Source: CAVQZA01 sp963718355 | GTDB lineage: Bacteria > Actinomycetota > Thermoleophilia > Gaiellales > Gaiellaceae | Direction: 5' to 3' | Assembly: GCA_963718355.1 (NCBI GenBank) | Contig: CAVQZA010000009.1 | Location: forward strand, 99,402-163,401 | Length of the DNA: 64,000 nucleotides | Shown here: piece after piece, positions 8,369 to 17,264 of the stretch | Position numbering within the stretch: position 1 is the first letter of the stretch | How the letters are laid out: each line of letters begins with the position of its first letter | Translations under genes and position numbers: made by a program | Notes under the pieces: generated by a model | Databases searched by the model: none | Told to the model about the DNA's origin: nothing | Seen by the model: only the letters and a program-made list of their open reading frames with translations

Positions 8369-8907
8369 TCGGCGTCCTCGTCTCCGGTACCGGCACCAAC
8401 CTGCAGGCGCTGCTCGATGCGGATCTGCCCATCGCCGCGGTCGGCTCGAACAAGGCCGGCGTGCCGGCGCTCGAGCGCGCCAGGAGCGGAGGAGTCGCGA
8501 CGGAGGTCTTCGAGCTCGACGCGTATCCGGACCGCCCCGCGCGCGACACCGCGATGGCCGACTGGCTGGAGAGCCGCGGCGTCGAGCTGGTCGTGCTCGC
8601 CGGCTACATGCACCTGCTCACCGAGCCGTTCCTCGACCGCTTCTCCGGGCGCATAGTCAACACGCACTCGGCGCGGCTGCCCGACTTTCCCGGCAACCAT
8701 CCGATCGAGGACACGCTGGCGGCAGGGGTCGCGGAGACTGCGGCGACCGTTCACTACGTCGACGAGGGTGTGGACACAGGCCCGGTGATCGCCGCCGAGT
8801 CGGTGCCGGTCTACGCCGACGACACGGTCGAATCGCTGCGCGCACGCGTGCAGGAGGTCGAGCACCGGCTGCTGCCGCGCGTCGTCGGAGAGCTGGTCGC
8901 GTCGTGA
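8365..8907 (+). CDS. purN: Phosphoribosylglycinamide formyltransferase
   Basis: Transfers the formyl group of 10-formyl-THF to GAR. 180 residues, slightly short for the family (about 190-210). Visible motifs: VLVSGTGTNLQALLDA at the N-terminus for the phosphate loop; LAGYMHLLTEPFL; NTHSARLPDFPGNHPIED carrying the catalytic Asn-His region; and TVHYVDEGVDTGPVI with the conserved Asp. Overlaps purM and purH by 4 nt on each side. Confidence 0.95.
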   Translation: MIGVLVSGTGTNLQALLDADLPIAAVGSNKAGVPALERARSGGVATEVFELDAYPDRPARDTAMADWLESRGVELVVLAGYMHLLTEPFLDRFSGRIVNTHSARLPDFPGNHPIEDTLAAGVAETAATVHYVDEGVDTGPVIAAESVPVYADDTVESLRARVQEVEHRLLPRVVGELVAS

Positions 8908-10445
8908 TCCGCCGCGCGCTGATCTCCGTCTACGACAAGAACGGCCTCGAGCCGTTCGCGCGCGGCCTCGACGCGCGCGGCGTCGAGCTGGTCGCGAGCG
9001 GCGGTACGGCGACGTTCCTCGAGGGGCTGGGCCTGAGCGTGAGCCTCGTCGAGTCGCTCACGCAGTCGCCGGAGATGCTCGGCGGCCGCGTCAAGACGCT
9101 TCATCCGCGGATCCACGCGGGCATCCTCGCGCGCCGCGACAACGAGGAAGACCTGGCCGCTCTGGCCGAGCACGGGATCGAGCCGTTCGACCTCGTCTGC
9201 GTCAACCTCTACCCGTTCAGCGACGTGGCCGCGAGCTTCGGGACGACCGAGGAGGAGGCCGTCGAGATGATCGACGTCGGCGGGCCCTCGATGCTGCGCG
9301 GCGCCGCGAAGAACTTCGCCCACGTCGCGCCGATCTCGCGCACCGACCAGTACGGCTTCGTGCTCGACGAGCTGCGCGAGAACGACGGCGAGCTGTCGTT
9401 CGACACGCGGCGTCAGCTCGCCGCGGAGGCGTTCGCGACGACCGCGGCCTACGAGGCGGCGATCGCCGGCTGGTTCAACGGCCGCGAGGGCTTTCCCGAG
9501 CTGCTCACCCTCTCGTTCGAGAAGGTCACCGACCTCGCGTACGGCGAGAACCCGCACCAGGCCGCCGCGTACTACAGGGAGGCGGGCGCGCGGCGCCACC
9601 TGCTCTCGAACATGACCCAGCTGCACGGGCGGCCGCTCTCGCTGATCAACACCTACGACCTCGACCGCGCCGAGCTGCTCCTGCGCGAGTTCGAGCTGCC
9701 CGCCTGCGTGATCGTCAAGCACGCGAACCCGTGCGGCGTCGCGGTCGCGGGCAGCGCGGAGGAGGCCTACATCAAGGCACTCGCCTCCGATCCCGTGTCC
9801 GCGTTCGGCATGGTCTGCGCGCTGAACCGTCCCGTGAGCGCTGCGCTCGGCCAGGCGCTGTCGGAGCGCTTCATCGACGTCCTCTACGCGCCCGGCTACG
9901 ACGACGAGGCGCTCGAGGTGCTGAAGCAGAAGCCGGACGTGCGGATCCTGATCGACCACGAGCGCCGCCGCTACGACTCCGGCGAGAAGGACTACAAGCG
10001 CGTCGTAGGCGGGCTCCTTGTTCAGGATCGCGACTGGGATCTCGAGGATCGCGAGCTGATGGAAGTCGCCTGCGGCGAGGTCGACGAGGCGATGTGGGGC
10101 GACCTGCTGTTCGCGTGGCGGGTCTGCAAGCACGTGACGTCCAACTCGATCGTGATCGCGAAGGATCTCGCCACGATCGGGATCGGGGCGGGCCAGATGA
10201 GCCGCGTCGACGCGGTGCGGATCGCGCTCGAGAAGGCGGTGGAGCTCGGCCACGACCTGCAAGGGTCCGTCCTGGCCTCCGACGCGTTCTTCCCGTTTCC
10301 GGACGGCCCGCAGCTCGCGCTCGACCTCGGCGTGGCCGCGATCATCCAGCCCGGCGGCTCGAAGCGCGACGCCGAGGTGAGCGCTACGGTCGGGGCGGCA
10401 GGCGCGGCGATGGTCATGACGGGCCGTCGCCACTTCCGGCACTAG
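8904..10445 (+). CDS. purH: Bifunctional AICAR formyltransferase / IMP cyclohydrolase
   Basis: Last two steps of IMP synthesis. 513 residues from GTG 8904, which overlaps the purN stop (GTGA). The MGS-like cyclohydrolase domain fills residues 1-190 (LISVYDKNGLEPFA, VKTLHPRIHAGIL). The AICAR transformylase domain follows from about 210 (YGENPHQAAAYY, VKHANPCGVAV with the catalytic Lys-His). The stop codon TAG 10443-10445 is also the first half of the -10 box of the next gene. Confidence 0.96.
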   Translation: MIRRALISVYDKNGLEPFARGLDARGVELVASGGTATFLEGLGLSVSLVESLTQSPEMLGGRVKTLHPRIHAGILARRDNEEDLAALAEHGIEPFDLVCVNLYPFSDVAASFGTTEEEAVEMIDVGGPSMLRGAAKNFAHVAPISRTDQYGFVLDELRENDGELSFDTRRQLAAEAFATTAAYEAAIAGWFNGREGFPELLTLSFEKVTDLAYGENPHQAAAYYREAGARRHLLSNMTQLHGRPLSLINTYDLDRAELLLREFELPACVIVKHANPCGVAVAGSAEEAYIKALASDPVSAFGMVCALNRPVSAALGQALSERFIDVLYAPGYDDEALEVLKQKPDVRILIDHERRRYDSGEKDYKRVVGGLLVQDRDWDLEDRELMEVACGEVDEAMWGDLLFAWRVCKHVTSNSIVIAKDLATIGIGAGQMSRVDAVRIALEKAVELGHDLQGSVLASDAFFPFPDGPQLALDLGVAAIIQPGGSKRDAEVSATVGAAGAAMVMTGRRHFRH

Positions 10446-10455
10446 ACTGCCCGCG
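10443..10455 (+). promoter_or_regulatory. -10 box of leaderless cbs, containing the purH stop codon
   Basis: TAGACT at 10443-10448 with 7 nt before ATG 10456. The first three bases are the purH TAG. A stop codon and a promoter core thus share bases in a 10-bp junction. Confidence 0.6.
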
Positions 10456-11847
10456 ATGCCGCGCGAGTACCCGACCGTCCTCGACCTCGTCGGTGACACG
10501 CCGATCGTGCGCCTGTTGAAGCTCGGGCGCCCCGGCGGTCCGCGGCATCTCGCGAAGCTCGAGTACCTCAACCCGGGCGGCTCGGTGAAAGACCGCATCG
10601 GCATGGCGCTGATCGAGGCGGCCGAGCGCGACGGGAAGCTCAAGCCGGGCGGCACGATCGTCGAGCCGACCTCCGGCAACACGGGCGTCGGCCTCGCGAT
10701 TGCGGCGGCGGTCAAGGGCTACCGCTGCATCTTCGTGATGCCCGACAAGATGAGCCAGGAGAAGATCTCGATGCTGCGCGCGTACGGCGCCGAAGTGGTG
10801 ATCACGCCGACCGCGGTTGACCACGACTCGCCCGAGAGCTACTACTCGGTCTCGGATCGCCTCGCCGAGGAGATCCCCGGCGGCTTCAAGCCCGACCAGT
10901 ACTCGAACCTCGCCAATCCGACGGCGCACTACGAGCAGACCGGGCCCGAGGTCTGGGAGCAGACCGACGGCGGGCAGATCGACGCGATCGTGATCTCCGT
11001 CGGCACCGGCGGCACGATCACCGGGGTCGGGCGCTACTTCAAGGAGCGGCGGCCCGAGGTGCTGATCATCGGCGCCGATCCCGAGGGCTCGGTGTTCACC
11101 GCCGACGGCGACCACCCGACACATCCGTACCTCGTCGAGGGCGTCGGCAAGGACACGTGGCCGCAGACGCTCGACCCGTCCGTCGTGGACGAGTGGATCC
11201 GCGTCAGCGATCGCGACTCGTTCCTCACGGCGCGCCGGCTCGCGCGCGAGGAGGGGATCCTGGCCGGCGGCTCCGCGGGAACGACGGTGTGGGCCGCACT
11301 CCAGCTGGCGGAGCGCTTCGGGCCGGAGGCGCGGATCCTCTCGATGATCCCCGACTCGGGCCGTTCGTACATGTCCAAGTTCTACGACGACAACTGGATG
11401 CTCGAGTACGGCTTCGTCGAGCGCCGCGCGCCCGTGCCGCCGGTCGGCGATGTGTTGCGCGACGCGCGCGAGGACGGCGTGCCCGGCCTCGTCGCCGTCG
11501 CGTCACACCACAAGGTGAGCCACGCGATCGAGCTGATGCAGCGCTACGGGATCTCGCAGCTCGTGGTCGCGCGGAAGGATCCGCCCGAGGCGCTGTCCGA
11601 CATCGTCGGCTCGCTCAACGAGCGCGGGCTGCTCGACCGCGTGTTCCGGAACGGTGACGCGCTGAACGAGGACGTGGCCGCCGCGATGCAGCCGCCGCTC
11701 ACCGCAGTCGAGGCGTCGGAGTCGATCGACCGGGTGTTCGCGGAGCTGACGGGCGGCGCGCCGGCGGTGGTCGTCGCGCTGGCCGGGAAGCCGGTCGGCG
11801 TCGTGACCCGTTCGGACCTGCTCGAGTTCGTCGCGCACAACCGCTGA
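10456..11847 (+). CDS. cbs: Cystathionine beta-synthase
   Basis: Condenses serine (or an activated serine) with homocysteine to cystathionine; PLP enzyme of transsulfuration. 463 residues. The PLP-binding Lys is about K45 in YLNPGGSVKDRIG. The phosphate loop is SGNTGVGLAIAAA and the glycine-rich SVGTGGTITGVGRY follows. Two CBS domains occupy residues 335-463 (KVSHAIELMQRYGISQLVV and the final GKPVGVVTRSDLLEFV). The CBS domains favour cystathionine beta-synthase over cysteine synthase. With the gamma-synthase/lyase two genes downstream it could form a methionine-to-cysteine route. Confidence 0.92.
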   Translation: MPREYPTVLDLVGDTPIVRLLKLGRPGGPRHLAKLEYLNPGGSVKDRIGMALIEAAERDGKLKPGGTIVEPTSGNTGVGLAIAAAVKGYRCIFVMPDKMSQEKISMLRAYGAEVVITPTAVDHDSPESYYSVSDRLAEEIPGGFKPDQYSNLANPTAHYEQTGPEVWEQTDGGQIDAIVISVGTGGTITGVGRYFKERRPEVLIIGADPEGSVFTADGDHPTHPYLVEGVGKDTWPQTLDPSVVDEWIRVSDRDSFLTARRLAREEGILAGGSAGTTVWAALQLAERFGPEARILSMIPDSGRSYMSKFYDDNWMLEYGFVERRAPVPPVGDVLRDAREDGVPGLVAVASHHKVSHAIELMQRYGISQLVVARKDPPEALSDIVGSLNERGLLDRVFRNGDALNEDVAAAMQPPLTAVEASESIDRVFAELTGGAPAVVVALAGKPVGVVTRSDLLEFVAHNR

Positions 11848-11848
11848 G

Positions 11849-12982
11849 TTGGACACGATCTCCACCGAGCAGCTGCGCCGCTACGTCGTGGCGCACCAGC
11901 GCTTCGCGACGCGGAAGCGGAAGGGCACTGCGCGCGAGGTGCTCGACGCGATCGGGCGGCTGTCGTGCGTTCAGCTCGACTCGATCTCGACCGTCGAGCG
12001 CAGCCACCGCATCGTCCTCAGCTCGCGGGTCGGCAACTATCCGCGCGGTACCGTCTCGCGTCTGCTGCGCGAGGGGAAGATCTTCGAGTACTGGGCCCAC
12101 GAGGCCTGCCTGATCCCTGTCGAGGACTGGCCGCTGTTTCGCGCGCGCATGGTCGAGCGCCACATCCATCACTGGTTCGGGCCGATCATCGACGGCGACC
12201 CGAAGCTCGCCGACCAGGTGCTCGGCGAGATCCGCGAGCGCGGCCCGCTCGCCTCGCGCCACTTCGAGGGCCAGGGCGGCGGCGGGATGTGGAACTGGAA
12301 GCCCGCGAAGCGGATGCTCGAGGCGCTCTGGACCGCCGGCCGCCTCGTGATCGCCGGCCGCGAGGGGTTCCAGCGGCTCTACGACCTGCCCGAGCGCGTG
12401 CTCCCGCAGGAGCTGCTCGACCAGCCGGCGCCCAGCGAGGCCGAGTGGCTGCGCGGGCTGACGGTTCGCGCCGTCCGCGCCCGTGGCGCGCTCACCGACG
12501 CCGGCGTCAAGGAGCATTACCGGCTCCGCGGCGGCGTGGCGCGGCTGCGACCGCACATCGACGCGCTCGTCGCCGAGGGCGAGCTGCGCCGGCTCGAGGT
12601 CACCGACGGCGGCGCTGCGGTGCTCGTCCCGGCCGATGCGAACCTCGAGGCCCAGCCGAGCGGCGCCGTCCTGCTCTCGCCGTTCGACAACCTGCTCTGG
12701 GATCGCGATTTCGCGCGCCGCGTGCTCGGCTTCGACCACCTGATCGAGGTCTACAAGCCGCAGCCCGAGCGCGTGTTCGGCTACTACGTGCTCCCGTTCC
12801 TGCGCAACGACCGGATTGTCGGCCGCGCCGACCTCAAGTCCGACCGCAAAGCCGGGACGCTGCGCGTCCAGGCGTTCCACCGTGAGCCGGGCGTCCGCGC
12901 CTCGGGCGCACTCGACGAGGCACTCGACAAGGCCCTCGAGCGCCTCGCGTTCCCGCTCGGACTCGGTACCATCGAGCGCTGA
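11849..12982 (+). CDS. YcaQ-like winged-helix (HTH_42, DNA glycosylase-type) protein
   Basis: 377 residues from TTG 11849, two bases after the cbs stop. The motif CVQLDSIS near residue 35 has the Q-x-D pattern that marks the YcaQ/AlkX family, whose studied members excise alkylated bases and interstrand crosslinks. YWAHEACLIP, LLSPFDNLLWDRDFARR and YKPQPERVFGYYVLP are further family signatures. The role here is inferred from family only. It ends in TGATG, overlapping the start of the cystathionine gamma-synthase by one base. Confidence 0.85.
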   Translation: MDTISTEQLRRYVVAHQRFATRKRKGTAREVLDAIGRLSCVQLDSISTVERSHRIVLSSRVGNYPRGTVSRLLREGKIFEYWAHEACLIPVEDWPLFRARMVERHIHHWFGPIIDGDPKLADQVLGEIRERGPLASRHFEGQGGGGMWNWKPAKRMLEALWTAGRLVIAGREGFQRLYDLPERVLPQELLDQPAPSEAEWLRGLTVRAVRARGALTDAGVKEHYRLRGGVARLRPHIDALVAEGELRRLEVTDGGAAVLVPADANLEAQPSGAVLLSPFDNLLWDRDFARRVLGFDHLIEVYKPQPERVFGYYVLPFLRNDRIVGRADLKSDRKAGTLRVQAFHREPGVRASGALDEALDKALERLAFPLGLGTIER

Positions 12983-14115
12983 TGGATTTCGAGACTCGAG
13001 CCATCCACACAGGGCAGGAGCCCGACCCGGCGACCGGCGCGATCATCACGCCGATCTACCAGACCTCGACCTACGTCCAGGAGGCGGTCGGCGAGCACAA
13101 AGGCTACGACTACTCGCGCGTCGCAAACCCGACCCGCCACGCGCTCGAGACCTGCCTCGCCTCGCTCGAGGGCGCGGAGTACGGGCTCGCGTACTCCTCG
13201 GGAATCGGCGCGACCTCGACGATCATGCACCTCGTCGACCCGGGCGAGCGCATCCTCACGGTGAACGACGTCTACGGCGGGGTCTACCGGATGCTCAGCC
13301 AGGTCTACGAGCCGAAGGGCTACATCGCCGACTGGGCGCCGGCCGACTCGATCGCCGACGCGATCGACGAGCGGACGAAGCTCGTCTGGATCGAGAGCCC
13401 GACCAACCCGCTGCTGAACATCGTCGACATCCGCGCCGTGTCCGAGGCCGCACACCGGGTCGGGGCGATCGTCGTCGTCGACAACACCTTCGCGACGCCG
13501 TACCTCCAGCGGCCGCTCGAGCACGGCGCCGACCTCGTCGTCCACTCGACCACGAAGTACCTCGGCGGCCACTCCGACGTGATCGGCGGCTTCGTCGCAA
13601 CGAACGACCAGGCGCTCGGCGAGCGGCTCCGCTTCCTGCAGAAGTCGCTCGGCGCGGTGCCCGGCCCGTTCGACTGCTGGCTCGTACTGCGCGGGATCAA
13701 GACGCTGGCGCTCAGGATGGAGCGGCACTGCCTCAACGCGCGCGCCGTCGCCGAGTTCCTCGACGGCCACCCGGCGGTCGAGCGCGTCCTCTACCCCGGC
13801 CTCGCCGCGCATCCCGGCCACGAGCTCGCGGCTCGGCAGATGCGCGACTTCGGGGGCATGGTCTCGTTCCTCGCCGAGTCGGAGGAGGAGGCAGTCGCGC
13901 TCGTCGCCCGCACCAAGATCTTCCAGCTCGCCGAGTCGCTGGGCGGCGTCGAGAGCCTGATCGAGCACCCGTACCGGATGACCCACGGCTCCACCGTCGC
14001 CGGCCCGACGGCTCCGCCCCCCGAGCTCGTCCGCCTCTCGGTCGGGATCGAGTCCGCGGACGACCTGATCGCCGACCTCGAGACGGCTCTCGTCCGCTCG
14101 GCCGCACGCGCTTGA
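12982..14115 (+). CDS. metB: Cystathionine gamma-synthase / gamma-lyase (PLP)
   Basis: 377 residues, normal for the Cys/Met-metabolism PLP family. The PLP Lys is K192 in HSTTKYLGGHSDV. YSSGIGATSTI, IESPTNPLLNIVDI and VVVDNTFATPYLQ are family signatures; the C-terminal QLAESLGGVESLIEHPY ends in the substrate-binding region. Synthase and lyase cannot be separated from sequence alone; with cystathionine beta-synthase two genes upstream, the gamma-lyase direction (cystathionine to cysteine) is plausible. ATG overlaps the previous stop. Confidence 0.88.
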   Translation: MDFETRAIHTGQEPDPATGAIITPIYQTSTYVQEAVGEHKGYDYSRVANPTRHALETCLASLEGAEYGLAYSSGIGATSTIMHLVDPGERILTVNDVYGGVYRMLSQVYEPKGYIADWAPADSIADAIDERTKLVWIESPTNPLLNIVDIRAVSEAAHRVGAIVVVDNTFATPYLQRPLEHGADLVVHSTTKYLGGHSDVIGGFVATNDQALGERLRFLQKSLGAVPGPFDCWLVLRGIKTLALRMERHCLNARAVAEFLDGHPAVERVLYPGLAAHPGHELAARQMRDFGGMVSFLAESEEEAVALVARTKIFQLAESLGGVESLIEHPYRMTHGSTVAGPTAPPPELVRLSVGIESADDLIADLETALVRSAARA

Positions 14116-14963
14116 ACCTGATCGACGTCCATCACCTCGGCCTCGAGAAGGTGATCGGCTGCTACCTGCTCGAGACTCCGGACGGGCCGGCCCTGTTCGA
14201 CTGCGGGCCTGCGAGCGCGCTGCCGAAGCTCAAGGAGGGTCTCGCCGCCAATGGGCTCGAGGTCGGCGACCTGCGCCATCTGCTGCTCTCGCACATCCAC
14301 TTCGACCACGCGGGCGCGGCGGGGGTGCTCGTGCGCGAGAACCCTGCGCTGCAGGTTCACGTCTCGGAGATCGGCGCGCCGCACCTCGTCGATCCGAGCC
14401 GGCTCGAACGCTCGGCGCGCCGCCTCTACGGCGACGACTTCGACCGGCTCTGGGGCGAGCTCGTCGCCGTGCCCGCTGCGAATGTCGTCGTCACCGGCGA
14501 CCGCGTGCTCGACTTCGACTGCTTCGCGTCGCCGGGCCATGCCTCGCACCACGTCTGTTACGTCCGCGACGGGACGCTCTTTGCGGGCGATGCGGCAGGC
14601 GTCCGCATCCAGCCCGGCTCATTCGTCCTTCTCCCCACGCCGCCGCCGGACATCGACCTCGAGGCCTGGCAGCGCACGCTCGACGAGATCGAGCGGCGCG
14701 AGCCGGAGCGCCTGGCGCTCGTCCACTTCGGCGTCGCCGACGATCCTGCCCGCCACATCGACGAGCTCCGCCAGAGGATCACGCGCTGGGGCGATCTCGT
14801 CGGCGACGGCGCCGGCGAGGAGGAGTGGGTCGCCTCTGTGATCGCCGAGATCCGCGCGAGCGGCGAGGACAACGTCGAGGAGTTCGACGTCGCGATGCCC
14901 CTCACCCAGTCGTATGCCGGGCTCCGGCGCTACTGGGACAAGAAACGCGAGGCAGCCGCGTGA
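14112..14963 (+). CDS. MBL-fold metallo-hydrolase
   Basis: 283 residues. TTG 14112 overlaps the metB-like TGA (TTGA). Zinc ligands: LSHIHFDHAGAAG (HxHxDH, about residues 59-64), a His in SPGHASHH (about 142) and the Asp in FAGDAAG (about 160). The long C-terminal helical region, residues 200-283, resembles beta-lactamase-like hydrolases with an extra LACTB2-type helical domain. The substrate is unknown; thioesters or glutathione-type adducts are common in the family. Confidence 0.88.
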   Translation: MNLIDVHHLGLEKVIGCYLLETPDGPALFDCGPASALPKLKEGLAANGLEVGDLRHLLLSHIHFDHAGAAGVLVRENPALQVHVSEIGAPHLVDPSRLERSARRLYGDDFDRLWGELVAVPAANVVVTGDRVLDFDCFASPGHASHHVCYVRDGTLFAGDAAGVRIQPGSFVLLPTPPPDIDLEAWQRTLDEIERREPERLALVHFGVADDPARHIDELRQRITRWGDLVGDGAGEEEWVASVIAEIRASGEDNVEEFDVAMPLTQSYAGLRRYWDKKREAAA

Positions 14964-14984
14964 CGCTGTCGCTCCACATCGATC

Positions 14985-15008
14985 GGCTCTGCGGCCGCTA
15001 CCAGAGCC
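14985..15008 (+). terminator. Hairpin between MBL hydrolase and MFS gene
   Basis: GGCTCTG (14985-14991) and CAGAGCC (15002-15008) form a perfect 7-bp stem with a 10-nt loop followed by CTTCT. Its place between two plus-strand genes suggests a terminator or attenuator of the purine/transsulfuration operon. Confidence 0.45.
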
Positions 15009-15030
15009 CTTCTATGCATCCCGCGCCGCG

Positions 15031-16263
15031 GTGAGGTTCGAGGGTCGCCTCGGCCCGCTCGCCGAGCGCCAGTTCCGCCTGCTCTTCGCGGGCCGCACGA
15101 TCTCGTTCCTCGGCAACGCCATGGCGCCGATCGCGATCGCCTTCGCCGTGCTCGACCTCACGGGCTCGAAGACTGACCTCGGCTTCGTGCTCGCCGCGCG
15201 CTCGCTGCCGCAGGTCGTCTTCCTGCTGATCGGCGGGATCTGGGCCGACCGGCTCAAGCGAAACCAGGTCATGGTCGCCTCGAACATCCTCTCGGGCGCG
15301 AGCCAGGCCACGGTCGCGGTGCTGCTCCTGTCCGGCAACGCTCAGCTCTGGATGCTGATCGCGCTTGCCGCGGTGAACGGCTTCTCGTCATCGTTCTTCT
15401 TCCCCGCCTCGGTCGGGATCACGCCGCAGACGGTGCCGGCGACATTGCTCCAGAGCGCCAACGCGCTGCTTCGGCTCGGGATGAACTCGAGCACGATCAT
15501 CGGCGCGGCGATCGGCGGTGTCATCGTTGCGGCAACGAACCCGGGTACGGCGATCGCGGTCGACTCGGCATCGTTCTTCCTCGCCGCGCTCTTCCTCGGC
15601 CTGATGCGACTCCCGCCCGGGCTGCGGATGCAAGGAAGCCACTTCCTCGGCGAGCTGGCCGACGGCTGGCGCGAGTTCACCTCGCGGACCTGGCTCTGGG
15701 CGATCGTGCTCCAGTTCTCGATCGTTAATGCGTTCGTGGTCGGCTCGGAGCAGGTGCTCGGGCCGGAGATCGCCAAACAGTCGCTCGGCGGTGCGGCCGG
15801 CTGGGGCCTAGTCCTCACGTGCCAGGCGGCCGGTCTCATCATCGGCGGCTTGCTCCAGTTGCGCATGCGCCCGCGTCGCTTGCTCCTGGTCGCGACGATC
15901 GGCGTTCTCGTCGGCACGCCGCTCCTGATCGCCCTCGCGATCCCGCTCGCGCTCGCCGCCGTCTGCGCCTTCGCGGTCCTCGCCGGCATCGGGATCGAGA
16001 CGTTCGGCATCAACTGGGACACGGCGATGCAGCAGGAGATCCCCGGCGAAAAGCTCTCGCGCGTCGGCTCCTACGACGCGCTCGGCTCCTACGTCCTGAT
16101 CCCGCTGGGACTCGCGGTGGTAGGACCGATCGCGGAGGTGATCGGGACGAGCACGATGCTCTACACCGTCGCGGTGCTCAATGTGGCGGCAGTGCTCGCA
16201 GTGCTCAGCGTCGCCGAGGTGCGCACGCTGCGCCGGGCTCAGCCGGCGATCACGACTTCGTAG
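15031..16263 (+). CDS. MFS transporter (MFS_3 type)
   Basis: 410 residues from GTG 15031, placed just before the soluble N-terminus and TM1; the frame upstream of it is not hydrophobic. About twelve membrane segments are visible. Features: QFRLLFAGRTISFLGNAMAP at the N-terminus, then GGIWADRLKRNQVMVASN, the loop 2-3 signature of the MFS. Probably an exporter; the substrate is unknown. The last 25 bp overlap the convergent glycosyltransferase gene. Confidence 0.9.
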   Translation: MRFEGRLGPLAERQFRLLFAGRTISFLGNAMAPIAIAFAVLDLTGSKTDLGFVLAARSLPQVVFLLIGGIWADRLKRNQVMVASNILSGASQATVAVLLLSGNAQLWMLIALAAVNGFSSSFFFPASVGITPQTVPATLLQSANALLRLGMNSSTIIGAAIGGVIVAATNPGTAIAVDSASFFLAALFLGLMRLPPGLRMQGSHFLGELADGWREFTSRTWLWAIVLQFSIVNAFVVGSEQVLGPEIAKQSLGGAAGWGLVLTCQAAGLIIGGLLQLRMRPRRLLLVATIGVLVGTPLLIALAIPLALAAVCAFAVLAGIGIETFGINWDTAMQQEIPGEKLSRVGSYDALGSYVLIPLGLAVVGPIAEVIGTSTMLYTVAVLNVAAVLAVLSVAEVRTLRRAQPAITTS

Positions 16264-17264
16264 GCCGCGAGGTAGTCGGCAACCATCCGCTGCGGCGAGT
16301 AGTGCTCGCTCGCGTAGCGCCGCAGCTCGAGCGGATCGAGCGCGTCGGCCCGCTCCAGCGCGGCGGGCATCTGCGTCCAGTCGTCGACGATGATCCCGCT
16401 CACGCCGTCCTCGATCACCTCGGGCACCGCACCCCAGCGCGTCGCGATGCACGGCGTGCCGCAGGCCATCGACTCGATCATCACCAGGCCGAACGGCTCC
16501 TCCCACTTGATCGGGAACAGCGTCGCGCGCGCGTTCTGCAGCAGCTCGACCTTCTCGCCGTGGGTCACCTCGCCGAGGTACTCGATCGTGTCGGAGAGGT
16601 GTGGGCGGACGTACTCGTCGAAGTACGCGTTCTCGGCCGGCTCGCGGTTCTTGCCGGCGATCTTCAGCGGCAGTCCCGTCTCGAGCGCGACCGCGACGGC
16701 GCGGTGGCAGCCCTTGTCGGCGCTCATCCGGCCGAGGAACAGCAGGTAGTCGCCGCGGTGCGGACTGCACGGATAGAGCTCGAGGTCGAGCGCGTTCGGG
16801 CAGTTCGCGACCCAGTTCAGCTCGGGCCGCGGCTTGCGCTGGTTCATCGAGATCGAGATCAGCCCGACGTCGGGCGCGAACTTGCCGAGCTCGTGGTACA
16901 GCTCGCCCGGCGGATCGTCGAGCGGGCCGTGAATCGTGTGGACGACCGGCGTCGCGACCGCCTGGCCGAGTGCGGCCGCGGGCGGGCCCGAGTGGTCGTT
17001 GATCACGTCGAAGTCGGCGGCGCGCACGAAGCAGGTGAGCGCGTGGCGGAGCTCCCAGAACGAGAGCCCGATGTGGTGGCTCGGCGCGACCGGGAACACC
17101 GAGACGAGCTCGGCCTTCGTCTGCGAGTCGCCGGAGGCGAAGAGCGTCACGTCGTGGCCCGCGTCGACGAGCCCGTCGGAGAGGAGCGAGACGACCCACT
17201 CCGTGCCGCCGTAGCCGGTGGGCGGAACCGGGAACCAGACCGGTGCGAGCACTGCGATCTTCAT
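16239..17264 (-). CDS. Glycosyltransferase family 4
   Basis: 341 residues, GT-B fold. The N-terminal Rossmann half begins IAVLAPVWFPVPPTGYGGTE. The C-terminal donor-binding half shows FLGRMSADKGCHRAV and the E-x7-E element FPIKWEEPFGLVMIESMACG. Start ATG 17264 overlaps the stop of the debranching-enzyme gene by 4 nt (ATGA), so the two are translationally coupled. The pairing suggests a job in glycogen, trehalose or osmolyte sugar metabolism; the acceptor is unknown. Confidence 0.92.
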   Translation of the reverse strand: MKIAVLAPVWFPVPPTGYGGTEWVVSLLSDGLVDAGHDVTLFASGDSQTKAELVSVFPVAPSHHIGLSFWELRHALTCFVRAADFDVINDHSGPPAAALGQAVATPVVHTIHGPLDDPPGELYHELGKFAPDVGLISISMNQRKPRPELNWVANCPNALDLELYPCSPHRGDYLLFLGRMSADKGCHRAVAVALETGLPLKIAGKNREPAENAYFDEYVRPHLSDTIEYLGEVTHGEKVELLQNARATLFPIKWEEPFGLVMIESMACGTPCIATRWGAVPEVIEDGVSGIIVDDWTQMPAALERADALDPLELRRYASEHYSPQRMVADYLAAYEVVIAG

